This document shows positions 1 through 9,686 of a stretch of DNA of 64,000 nucleotides, in pieces (position 1 is the first letter of the stretch; the number at the start of each line of letters is the position of its first letter). A program made the translations under genes and the position numbers. The DNA lies in NCBI GenBank assembly GCA_036186865.1, contig AP025051.1, forward strand, positions 17,190,850 through 17,254,849. Reading direction: 5' to 3'. A model generated the notes under the pieces. That model did no database searches and had not been told where the DNA came from. It worked only from the letters and a program-made list of their open reading frames with translations. Source of the stretch: Eustoma russellianum. Its lineage: Eukaryota > Streptophyta > Magnoliopsida > Gentianales > Gentianaceae.

Positions 1-588
1 GTACATGTTTATTGTGTTCATATAATGTGATTTCAATGAATATTATTATGTCTTGTGACTAATATGGTTGGGAAGTTTCTATAACTTAAGGGCAAAAGTG
101 GTATTTTGAGTTCTTGTAAGTCCTTGACATGCTCCTCTATTTTCGCCAGCGGGGTTCGAACTGGCGTCCTACTGCTTGCCACCGCTAGGCCAGAAGGCCT
201 ATTTTGTGACTCACTAAATTTGCTGCGCTTCTTATACTGTGAAGTAGCAGTTGATCGACACAACTTGACTCTCATTATGGGTCATCGGGAAACGACCTCT
301 ATGTGTTTTTAACACATGGGTATGGTTGCGTACATCCGACCCCCCCATACCCCGCCATCGGGGGGAGCCTCTAAGGCAATAGGGTAATGTTGTTGTTGTA
401 TTTGTTGTTGTTGTTATTGTTGTTGTTGTTGTGAGTACTTGACATGGGGAAAATCATGCAAGCACACGTTTATGTCTTATTCATCACTATGAAGGTGTTA
501 TTATATCTGTTTCTGACCATCGGGGTAATTTTCAGATTTTTTTTATCACCAGGGGTATTTTTATCATTTTACCCTCCAAGGCCAGTTT
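1..588 (+). repeat. Partial X segment, right end of a ~2-kb D-LTR tandem unit
   Basis: This stretch matches the right-hand part of the X segment seen complete at 1713-2585 and again at 32796-33674, 34792-35656 and 36783-37674. It ends with the same CAAGGCCAGTTT that precedes each D-LTR start. It is interrupted by a SINE-like insertion at 132-432. It carries no gene. I read it as the tail of another tandem unit whose start lies left of the window. Confidence 0.75.
132..432 (+). mobile_element. SINE-like insertion with (TTG)n tail and inverted tRNA-like head
   Basis: A 301-bp block is absent from the other X copies and is bounded by an imperfect 14-bp target-site duplication (118-131 and 433-446, 12 of 14 identical). 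The 3' part (about 275-390) resembles plant tRNA-derived SINE bodies: a GGTTGCGTACATCCGACC-type stretch, a GC-rich short hairpin and a TTG-repeat tail at about 389-432. The tRNA-like head is on the opposite strand: read on minus, 132-205 has an A-box-like TGGCCTAGCGG followed by a B-box-like AGTTCGAACCC. Normal SINEs have head and tail in one orientation, so this is either a composite of two insertions or an element with an inverted head. No cloverleaf is supported, so it is not a tRNA gene. Confidence 0.6.
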
Positions 589-2585
589 TGTTACGGGCCG
601 CACCCTAGAGCCTTCAGGAAGAACAAGACAAAAGAATGTAGGTTGAAGAAGATAAGGTGTACTGTAAAGAATCGATTAAATTGTTGTCCCGCTGTATGCG
701 GTATAGGTAGAAATTTAGTACACACTAAGATTAAATAAGTGAACTTTAAGAAACAAAATACAAAAAATATAAAATAACTTGGGGAAAATAATTAATTGGA
801 CATAAAAATTATGGCACAACTAATAATTATACCTAAATAAAAGAACAAGGAATGTTTGTCATAGGCAAAATAAGTTTGTCATATCTTACCCTACAATGAC
901 TGCCCTAGCTTATACAAATGGAAGAATAATGTATATTCTTATCCTATTAACAATTAATTATCCTATACAAGTTGGAAAAATTAAAGTGGATAAATTGTAA
1001 CCACTTTCTTCCACTAATTCTCAAATTCTTCTAAAATACCATACTTCACCTCCTTACCCCCACTTGACCGCCCCACCCCGTCTTCATGCAAGACAACTTG
1101 TCTTGCCTTTCATTCTCTTCTCTTTCCTTAGTCACTTACTCCTCCTTCACCCAATTAATTTTCATGCATGCCTTACATCTTCCCTCTATGTTTTCTTTTC
1201 CTTGTCTCCATAAGAAATCATGACTAGATTCTCTCCCCATTACCATTGCAAATTTTGGCCATCAAGGGGATAAGAAGGAAAATACTCTCATTTCACCTCA
1301 CCACTTCATTTCATTCTTCCCACCTTCTCTCAACTTTAATACAACTTCATATTCTCTCTCAAGTTATCTTTAAGTCATCATATGTCCCTAAATTATTCCC
1401 AAGAACAGACGTTTTCGTGCTATGTAAGACAAATCTTCCACCTTCTGACAACACCAAAAATTCTACCACTCACTTTACATGCACAACTTACACATCCATC
1501 ACATATTACGTTTCTTATTTCCATGGACAATGATGAAGAATCCATCACCCCTTTAAGCCCTTTAACTTTGGCCACAAGTGTGGAGGAATAAGAGGACTCC
1601 TTCAATTTCCATCACTTCACCTCTTACACCTTTTTTCTCCACCCAACCACAATACCTGCACTTTTACACTCTTACCTTTCTCTCTTTCCAAACCACAACA
1701 AATGATGGAACCTGTTGAGAAATATTATTCTTAAAGGCAATATTGGAGGCTACAAAACATATGTTATAGAATTAGTGAGTTTTTCAAAACAATTCAATTG
1801 GTATAAAATAGGTAAATATGTGATAAAAAATTTGTAAAAATTATCATGAAAATCATGTAAAGTATTTTGAAAATCATCCAAAAGGGGGAGAATGTTGAGA
1901 AATATGTTTGGATAATTTTCAAAGTCATGATTTAAGTGTTGAATCCTTAGGAATGTCACACATGATGTTATAAATGATAAAAAGTTGAATAAGTGAAGAA
2001 AAACGACATTGATATCTTGGGTAGGGATACATTGATCGATCGATGTATATAGATCCCTCACCCCAATCGATCAAAGTAAGGCAAGATAGATTCCAAACCT
2101 TACTGTGAGACATCAATCTCTAAACCTAAGACATATCGATCGATCGATGTATACATCGATCAATCAATGTAAGGTGGATTTAATATCTGGACCTCACTGT
2201 CAGACATCGATCAATCAAGCAAAGGTACTTCGATCGATCGATGTGTGGGGTTCTTTAGAAATTTTTTTAAAAATGTGATAAAATGATTGTTTTCTTTTGT
2301 ACATGGTTCGTACATGTTTATCGTGTTTTTATAATGTGATTTCAACGAATATTATTATTTCTTGTGACTAATATGCCTTGGAAGTTTCTATAACTTACGA
2401 AAAAGGGCAAAGGTGGTATTTTGAGTCCTTGTGAGTACTTGAAATGGAGAAAATCATGCAACATACATTTATATCTTATTCATCACTATGAAACTGTTAT
2501 TATATCTATTTTTGACTATCGGGGCCATTTTAAGATTTTTTTTCACTAGGGGTATTTTCGTCATTTTACCCTCCAAGGCCAGTTT
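589..2585 (+). repeat. D-LTR tandem unit, left copy (D 5' part + X segment)
   Basis: The unit starts with TGTTACGGGCCGCACC, the D LTR start, and follows the D LTR to ATGGAACC at 1712. It then switches to segment X (1713-2585), and a new D LTR starts at 2586. The same two junctions recur in the three units between 31677 and 37674, so this is a tandem duplication unit and not repeated independent insertions. Open frames at about 1246-1605 are chance frames in pyrimidine-rich LTR sequence. No gene is supported. Confidence 0.75.
1713..2585 (+). mobile_element. X segment: copia-like LTR remnant with purine tract
   Basis: The segment opens with TGTTGAGAAATAT. After 180 bp it has a purine tract (CAAAAGGGGGAGAA) immediately followed by a second TGTTGAGAAATATG at 1893. 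That is the arrangement of a polypurine tract and the start of a 3' LTR. The following ~690 bp contains several ATCGATCGATCGAT palindromes. There is no coding sequence. I infer a collapsed copia-type element in which only an LTR start, the PPT and one LTR remain. The superfamily is a guess from the terminal sequences. Confidence 0.45.
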
Positions 2586-2852
2586 TGTTATGACCCGCAC
2601 CCTCGAGCCTTGAAGAATAAGAAGACAAAAGAATGTAGGTTGAAGAAGATAAGCTGTGCTATAAAGAATTGATTAAATTGTTGTGCTGCGGTATGCGGTA
2701 TAGGTAGAAATTTAGTGCACACTAAGATTAAATAAGTGAACTTTAGAAAAAAAAAATATAAAAAATATAAAATAATTTAAGGAAAATAATTAAGTGGGCA
2801 CAAAAATATGACACAACTAATTATTATACCTAAATAAAACAACAAGAAAAGT
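2586..2852 (+). mobile_element. Element D 5' LTR, first fragment (interrupted by C)
   Basis: It begins TGTTATGACCCGCACC and follows the other D LTR copies until GTTGGAC at about 2853-2857, where element C begins. The LTR resumes at 26155 with ACTTGTCTTGAC. Compared with the uninterrupted copy at 37675, about 240-250 bp of D LTR between these points is missing, together with the first ~20 bp of the left C LTR. An insertion followed by a deletion with GGAC microhomology explains this. Confidence 0.75.
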
Positions 2853-3110
2853 TGGACCCAGGTCTCGGTACGGTGCACCTGTCGTACTCTACTATGAGTA
2901 GTGCAAGACGACGTCATCATACATGCACAAATCTTAATAACATTTATCGACGAGTGGAAACAAAATGTCATAACATGAAATATCCATAACAAGAGTACAT
3001 CCTAACCGCATAAGTGTCATAATACACCCCTGATACAAAAGATCAAATACAAACCTGGAAATTCAAAATACAAAAGAGGCCGTAGCCAGCTACTAATCAG
3101 CTCCATACAT

Positions 3111-3160
3111 CTACTCCTGAGTCTTGTCTTCAATAAACGTCGTTTCTAGGTCTTGTAGAT
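3111..3160 (-). other. LTR micro-exon-like block, C 3' LTR (diverged)
   Basis: On the minus strand a splice-acceptor-like ACGCAG is followed by two bases and an open frame ending ...FIEDKTQE-stop. It corresponds to the conserved LTR micro-exon of A, E and F (core IE[D/E]EP) and keeps the same phase, but its C-terminus has diverged. The match in position, about 20 nt downstream of the GAGCGAT hairpin in element orientation, is the main support. It is probably a decayed copy. Confidence 0.35.
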
Positions 3161-3811
3161 CTGCGTGGTAATATAAAAGGGTGAGCGATAACGAATCGCT
3201 CAGCAAGTCGTACTGCCTAGGTCCGTCAAGTGGACCATACATGGGGGTAGGGTAAAGGATGATACAGTATGATGAAGCAAAGTGAAACATAACACATAAT
3301 GCAGCAAAAACTGAAACATGGAGTAAACATTGACAAATGAAGCATGGAAATAATAATGCAGGTAACATATCTACATCCATACCAATAGACAGTATCCTAG
3401 CAGAAACATGCAACCTTGTTGGATAACTTGCTTTATCTTAGGGATTACTTGCTCTTGCTAGCATTCATTTTGGGTTAGTCTCTGTTGATTTGCAATGTTT
3501 CTTGTCTGACATGTAAGGTTGTTGTCTTAATGTTAATTGATACATGAGACATGATCGTGACATATGCAAGGGAAAATCTTTTCTAACACATGCAGCGGAA
3601 TAACTTGCAATGATAAAACTTGGTTTCATACTTGCTTAAACATGACATGACATAACATGAATGGCTATAGCACTTTTCTTAACATGAGAATGGCACCCAT
3701 GACATACCGAATGATCCCCCAAATAGCCACAAGTACTGTCTATGAATCCCGATCGTCCAACCACGGTGTTACATCATATGTACATAGGACTAACGGACAC
3801 ACGCTATCGTA

Positions 3812-4021
3812 GAGACCCCGGGTCCCAGACACGGTGTTACACTCCACAACAACATATTTGCCCCTGACATCCTCCCCAGGACCAGACATCAAGCAGCCGC
3901 CAAACTGAACGTTATAGACATAACAGAAAAGGCAGAGATCCCTTGCCCCGGGCAAGGTGTTACACTCATCCTACATATCATACGTATAAAGATAGGTAGA
4001 GAGCCCTTGTCCCAGACAAGG
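3812..4021 (-). promoter_or_regulatory. Three small hairpins in the C 3' LTR
   Basis: Three copies of a unit end in GGTGTTACACT. Each is preceded by a stem-loop: about 3818-3834 (one mismatch), 3941-3957 (CCTTGC / GCAAGG) and 4005-4021 (CCTTGT / ACAAGG). The last two differ by a compensated base pair, which argues that the fold matters. The same units occur in the right LTR (about 10316-10520), where some stems have decayed. Function unknown. Confidence 0.5.
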
Positions 4022-7000
4022 TGTTACACTTACCTATGAGTACATGCATACGTCGTATGGAATCAATCATCTCGGGATACGAATTCTTGAGAAATCTTAT
4101 AATCTTGAAAACATTTTAAAAATCACAATCTTAGAAAATTGGCATGCATAAAAAATCGGCTTATAACATGAAACATGAGGACATTATGCATGACATGGGA
4201 TTTTCTTGGGGTGTGTCTTCATGATTATTATGGATTTGGCCGAATGCTTATATTTTCTAAGTAGGCAATGCTTAATCGATTTGGTGGAGTCCTTGTGTTG
4301 TATAGCATCATACATAGACATTTAGCTTCCTTGGTTAGTCATTTATAGAGATAGCTTACTTACAATTGTTGTGTCGATCAAGATATTAATAACTGTCATA
4401 ATATGCATAGAGAAGTGGACTACATCCTTATAATCGTGTATGATGTCTTAGAGAGTTTCCGTACCCATGACTTTAGATATTCGAATCATGTCATGTTATT
4501 ACATGGTAGGCACAAGATTACCTTTGGATAGTCCATGACCGAATTTTTGGGCTTAGGGCTGAACACCCGCTAGCCACAATCATATTTTGTTTCTTCTTTT
4601 TCTTGTAAATACTCATTGGTCTTATTTCTTTTAACCAATTAGTTTATTGGGCTAGTTTCATGGTATTATGGACAATGTTATTAAACTTTTGGACTTATGA
4701 GCTTCTTTTCAAAAAGGCCATTTGGCCGAATTTGTTATGGCCCAATTTCTTAAATTTCATATTGTATAATGATCTCACTTATGGCCCCTTTTCTTTTGTT
4801 ACATGCTACAATTACCTAAACTCATCCCAATAATAAGTTGTGCATTCCAATTCCTTATTTTAAGCATATGGCCGAAAGTATGAATGAACATAAATGGATT
4901 TTTCCATGGTCAATACCAAGCTTGATGTTCATGTTAATTCTAACGACTACCAATATATACCAAATATTACATGTTCAAGTCATATCCTTCATGCATGTTC
5001 ATAAACATATAAAAATCATCCAAAAACACATGCAAGTACATAAGTTGTAACATGTTATGAGGATGGTCCTATTACACTTATCATTTATCATATGAGGCTA
5101 TACATAAAAATTTATATAGCATCTTCCCATCTAAGTCCAAGATCATCAAGCTACGCATCGTAATGATGGTGATGTATTCATGGATTCATCAAGAAGTCAT
5201 GGTTGTCCCATATAGCAAGGGAAATGTCAATGCTATCATGGATGATGTTCAAAGATATCATCTTAATATGCATACATGCAAGAACAATGCATTTTGAATC
5301 ACTATGAGACTAACATTGTCTATTTTCTTGATATATCTTCCTATTCCATATGAGTGTAACCAAATAGCATGCATGTATCAATACTCCAAAGAATATGAAC
5401 ATTATCTTTCTTATTATTCTAATACCCACATTTGTCTACCATCTTGCATCTAAGTGTAGAAATCATAGGAAAGATTCCTTCTTTTGGGCATACACGGCCA
5501 AATGGTCTAGAGGTGACTAAATTTCATCTTGCATGTTAGATCCAAGAAGTATTCTAGGCTTATTTGATGATTTCATTCAACATAAGATCACATGCGTCAA
5601 CAAATTACACATGCAATTCATCTTTCTTGTCATCAACTTAGAGATCTTGCTTTTTCTTTGCATGTATGGTCCATTAACTATTAATGGGCCTTCTAAACTT
5701 AAATTTAAATTCTCTTGAAGGAACTAGGAAGAAATACATGTCTTGATAGCTTGATTTTCACTCTAATGGAGGAAAGTTTGCTTCTTTGACCCATTGCTTG
5801 AGAGTTACGGTCTTAGAGCCAAAAGAAGAAAGAATTAGTTTTATTTAAGAAGAATGAATATACAAATGTTCTAAGAGTCATCTAGATGAACTTTACCTTG
5901 GATTTTTGACTTGATATCCCTCATTTATCAAATGGAAGAATTCCCCTTGCTCCCTTGTGATTACCCGCGGTGTTAAGGAGTTAATGGGGGAAATATGGAG
6001 TGTCTTTGGAAAGAAGTGAGAATAAAAGTAATTATAAGAGAGAAGAGGATGTTCTTACCTAGGGGAAGACTTGAAGATGATTTGAAAAAGAAAGATATTT
6101 TCCTTATTCTTTGGCTAGTCTCTCACGGTTGAAGGAGGAGGAAATGGAAGAAGGTATTTTGGGTTAGAGAGAGTGAAAGGCTTTAATGGAAGAGTATAGG
6201 AATAGAATGAAAAGGGGACTTGTATATTAAGAAGGTTCTTATGCCTTCTAATTTTCCTTTGGTCGAGATTTAGGGTAGTGGGAATGAAGAATAATTGTTT
6301 GTTTCTTAGGTTAGAGAGATAATGGATGGAAAAAAGTGGTTGCATGAAATCCTAAAAGGGAGTTCTCTTACATTGTGTAAGAGATGTAATGATGAAGAAA
6401 GGTAAAAATACTTGGGAAATAAGAAAGGAAGGTAAAAATACTTGGGAAATAAGAAAGGGGAAAACCGGCGGAATGCTAGTGTATTTTGACAATGATTGTT
6501 TGAATGCAATCCTAGTGGAGGGATGTCTTGCATGGGTAAGAATTTTAATGATGATAACCAATTAAAAATGAAGGTAATCCCTAGAAGGTTTAAGTGGGGT
6601 TGGCCGGGTAGAGTGGGGTGATGTGATGAAATTTCATTCTCAAATAAAGAAGTAATGATATAGAAAAGAGAATACATGAAATTTGAGTGGGGGATTGTCT
6701 TGTTGTGGTAAGGCATGCTTAAGAGGATAAGAAGGAGAGTGCAGGAAAATTTGAGCTGTAGGAAGAGGGAACCCAGTTGGGAATGGTGAAATGAATACGA
6801 GTGATGATTGCATTTTAGTTTTAAGGGAATAAGGGAATAAAAGTTTTTGCATGGATGTTGATTGGTTTAACTTGAAGTTTGTAGGAGTGGTGTCTACCTC
6901 CTACCCTTCCATTTTAGCCGAATTTGAGGCTTTGGAGAAAATATGTAGCCATCAATTGTCTTTTGCTTGGGAACTTGGAGGATAAAGGTGTATGCCATGC

Positions 7001-7684
7001 ATGGCCTTCGGTTGGGTAGGGAAATAGAAAAGTAGTTGCATGAAACTTGAGCGGTTAGTTGTCTTGTTAATGTAAGGCATGCTATGAGGAGTAATAACAT
7101 TGAAAGAATATTTGATATATTCAAAGGAAGTGAATCGGATAGGATGGTGGAAAATAAAGAATAATGATTGTTCTTGGGTTAAGGGAACGATGGAATTTAA
7201 AGTCCTTTTTGCATGTTGTTCAATTATGTGTATGTTTTACACAATGTAAGACATAGCAATAAGTGAGGATAAGAATAAAGAATATTACTCAAAATTATTC
7301 TAAATTTTAAACTAGTAGGCGGTTGGAAAGATTGGGAAGAAAGAGTGATTCTTGCATGAATCTCCTTTGGTCAATTAAAAAGAATAATGTGATTGTTGTA
7401 ACAAAAGTAGAGGTGGAGCAAGAAGGAGGTGATGGGGGTATGAAAGATGTGCTTTGCAAGTAACCAATTTTCTTGGTTCCCTATCCCCTTCTTGACCGAC
7501 ATTTCTTTTGTAGTATAAGGTAAGGAATAGTGCAAGCTTGTAGATGATATTGTGACTTAAAGCGTATCCATCACAGGTTAATTAGATTGGTTATACTAAG
7601 GTTCACAAATTTTGAACTTACTGCTTTGTTGGACTTCCCGTTCATTTGGCTTTCTCTATAGCCTTTAGGATGCGGGTTGTAACA

Positions 7685-7721
7685 CTCCTCCCCTCTTATA
7701 AAACGTTTCGCCCTTGAAACT
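7685..7721 (-). promoter_or_regulatory. Element C polypurine tract and preceding hairpin
   Basis: Read on minus, AAGAGGGGAGGAG (7685-7697) lies directly before the 3' LTR and is the expected plus-strand DNA primer. Just upstream, 7705-7721 can pair GTTTC with GAAAC. This is the same hairpin position as in A, D, E and F, with one mismatch here. Confidence 0.7.
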
Positions 7722-8248
7722 AGTAAATTGATACGAAATTTCTTGTTTAGTGTCATTCTACGGATTTTACTTCGATCACGTGTTCTAGATCTTGTTTCCG
7801 CCACTGTGAGGCTGTAGCTTATTATAATTTCCGTATTTTTGATACTGAGGTCCTATAACTACCGGACTGAGCTCAATCTTAACTTAATAGTGAGAATCAA
7901 ATAATTTGGCAGTTTCTCGTACCTATTTTATCATCCGGCGTCTAGCTATCGGTAGGTAGCTGGAATATCCTAATGTGGAGCATTGGCCTGAGAGAGTCCC
8001 TCACACATCGCCCTCCTTAGATTATTCCTTCTTCTTCTTCGGCCTTTGCTGTCCATGTGTCCAGTCTCGCCGCCTTGGAGACACATATGGGTCCCTACGC
8101 CACCTTCACCCACATACTGACTCGGGTGCCCCTGTCTTATCAGGTTTACTGTTGTGGTCGTCCATCTTGAAGGAGTATGCCAACTGAAGGTCCGTTGGTG
8201 AGATTGTCTGCCCGTCTGTTGTTTGTGTGGACCCCATCTCTCAATCTG
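7722..8248 (-). other. Element C internal remnant without recognisable coding
   Basis: This is the 0.5 kb between the gag fragment and the PPT hairpin, where other families carry ~3.5 kb of pol. I see no protease, reverse transcriptase, RNase H or integrase motif in any frame. Frames at 7571-7804 (-) and 7975-8187 (+) show no family similarity. It is what remains after deletion of pol, possibly with unrelated filler. Confidence 0.5.
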
Positions 8249-9032
8249 TTATGTTCCTTCATTCTGAGTCCTTCTATTTCTATCATTCTGGTCTGATATC
8301 ACGACAGTGCATTCTACTTTGTAACAGTCTTCCAATAATTTCTCGAAATTGACCGGATGTGTGTCTGCTAACCAATTCAGGATCCGAGAACTTAGACCAC
8401 GTCGGAATCTATCTGTCTTCAGCTTGTCATTACTCATTAATATTAGGTGCATAGCGACCCAAAGTGACAAATCTCCAAACATTCTTCGAAACAGATTCCT
8501 CTGTCTTTTGTCTTAAGGTATCAAACTCCCTCTTTCTATGTACGATTAAAGCTGGGGAGAGGTAAAAACTGTAGAATTGTTTTAGAAACTGCGCCCAAGT
8601 CACCGGTCGAGTCAGTGGCCGAATGTAATTCATCCACCAATGATGGGCATTTCCTAACTGGAAAGGCAATACTATTTGTGCCTTCACCTCTTCAGGTACC
8701 CGTGCTAACTGAAAACCCTTCTCCATTTCATTTAGCCATCTTTCTGCCTTGCCTGGATCTGGTTCCCCATCGAAACCAAAGGCTCTTGCAGTAACCAGCT
8801 GTTTATAAAGGAAATCACGGTTCATAGGAAACCCTGTCGACACAGTCGAGAGTAAAACCTGTGCAGTCTTGTTTACTTGACGGGTTTGTGTCAAAACTTC
8901 AATAAATGCCATGACTATCTTTCCCAGTTTCTGAGCTACTGGAGATAAAATCTGCGCCGGTGGTGACAGTGTTCTTTCCAACTCTGGCACTGACCCCGGT
9001 GCTGTTGTCTGAATATCAATTGGAAGAGACAT
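8249..9032 (-). pseudogene. gag: Element C gag, frameshifted and truncated
   Basis: The minus-strand frame starts with ATG at 9032 and encodes a retrotransposon Gag: an N-terminal low-complexity part, then the conserved capsid-like region with matches such as GEPDPGKAERWLNEMEKGF and HHWWMNYIRPLTRPVTW. A frameshift between 8482 and 8430 moves the rest (RFRRGLSSRILNWL, DCYKVE) into another frame. The frame stops at 8249, before any zinc knuckle, so the nucleocapsid part is lost with all of pol. Gag would form the particle that packages the element RNA. Here a full-length product is not possible. It is one of only two recognisable coding remnants in the pol-less elements (the other is D gag). 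Confidence 0.85.
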
Positions 9033-9307
9033 CCTATTTCAAATATTTAAATTAGTGCAGTTCAAGGTTATGTTTAAACTTTAAGGTTTATGCATATTTA
9101 AAAGAAAACAGTCTGCTTATTATGACCCTGATCCAAGTTTTACTTGATACTGAGTGTGCGTATTGAATGCCCTAGAATTCTCCTCTTCTAAAGTTCCTTA
9201 CTCGGGTTGGTTCCCTTTGCTAATATCAATCTTACGTTTCTGAAATCATATCCTATGTACTCATTTTTATTTAGGTTATGTTGTCCGCTTCGGATCTGGA
9301 GCCTTGG
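9033..9307 (-). other. Element C untranslated leader
   Basis: This 275-bp AT-rich stretch lies between the primer site and the gag ATG on the minus strand. I see no open frame or other feature. Its position makes it the leader where a packaging signal would be expected. Confidence 0.5.
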
Positions 9308-9319
9308 GCTCTGATACCA
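9308..9319 (-). promoter_or_regulatory. Element C primer binding site (initiator tRNA-Met)
   Basis: Read on minus, TGGTATCAGAGC lies two bases inside the 5' LTR end. It is complementary to the 3' end of plant initiator tRNA-Met, the usual primer of many plant LTR retrotransposons. Confidence 0.9.
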
Positions 9320-9601
9320 CCTGTAGCGCCCGCCAAAGGACCTGGGTCTCGATACGGTGCACCTGCCCTACTCTACTACGAGTACAAGGCGACGTCATCA
9401 TACATGCACAAATCGTAAGAACATGTATCAACGAGTGAAACAAAATGTCATAAGCTGAAATATCCATAACAGGAGTACATCCTAATACATCCGCATAAGT
9501 GTCATAATACATCCCTGATACAAAAGATCAAATACAAAGCTGGAAATTCATAATACAAAAGATGTCGTAGCCAGCTACTAATCAGCTCCATATGTCTACT
9601 C

Positions 9602-9645
9602 CTAAGGCTCGTCTTCAATAAACTCCGTTTTTGGGTCATGTGAAT
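9602..9645 (-). other. LTR micro-exon-like block, C 5' LTR
   Basis: After the minus-strand acceptor-like TACGCAG the sequence reads, in the shared phase (two bases, then codons), DPKTEFIEDEP-stop-like with stop TAG at 9602-9604. The core FIEDEP matches the E and F blocks, but the block is 15 nt shorter (44 nt against 59 nt) because the stop falls five codons early. Whether it is translated is unknown. Confidence 0.4.
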
Positions 9646-9667
9646 CTGCGTAGTAATATTAAGGGGT

Positions 9668-9686
9668 GAGCGATAACGAATCGCTC
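9668..9686 (-). promoter_or_regulatory. Conserved LTR hairpin (GAGCGAT/ATCGCTC), C 5' LTR
   Basis: This is a perfect 7-bp inverted repeat with a 5-nt loop, about 22 nt upstream (element orientation) of the micro-exon acceptor and about 350 bp from the LTR 3' end. Equivalents lie at the same place in A (14017-14045, 22508-22536), E (43896-43915) and F (52878-52890). Confidence 0.55.

Larger units (their letters stand above)
2853..7684 (-). repeat. Element C 3' LTR (left; outer end truncated)
   Basis: It matches the right LTR (9322 onward) closely, but the first ~20 bp (TGTAGCGCCCGCC...) are missing at 2853. The other end reads GCGGGTTGTAACA at 7684, so in element orientation it starts TGTTACAACCCGC. 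It contains three short hairpins (3812-4021), a GAGCGAT/ATCGCTC hairpin (3183-3201), a micro-exon-like block (3111-3160) and diverged ~200-bp repeats around TTGCATGAAA (about 6330-7330). A ~31-bp tandem duplication near 6396-6458 is absent from the right LTR. The intact GGATAG at 7137-7142 is the empty-site counterpart of the insertion site of A. Confidence 0.85.

Noticed and set aside
132..205. A-box/B-box pair on the minus strand as a tRNA gene
   Set aside because: There is no acceptor stem or cloverleaf, and the segment sits inside a SINE-like insertion bounded by a target duplication.
8430..9032. Element C gag as a host gene (retrotransposon-derived, domesticated)
   Set aside because: It sits between a PBS and PPT of its own LTR element and is frameshifted and truncated, so decay explains it better than domestication.
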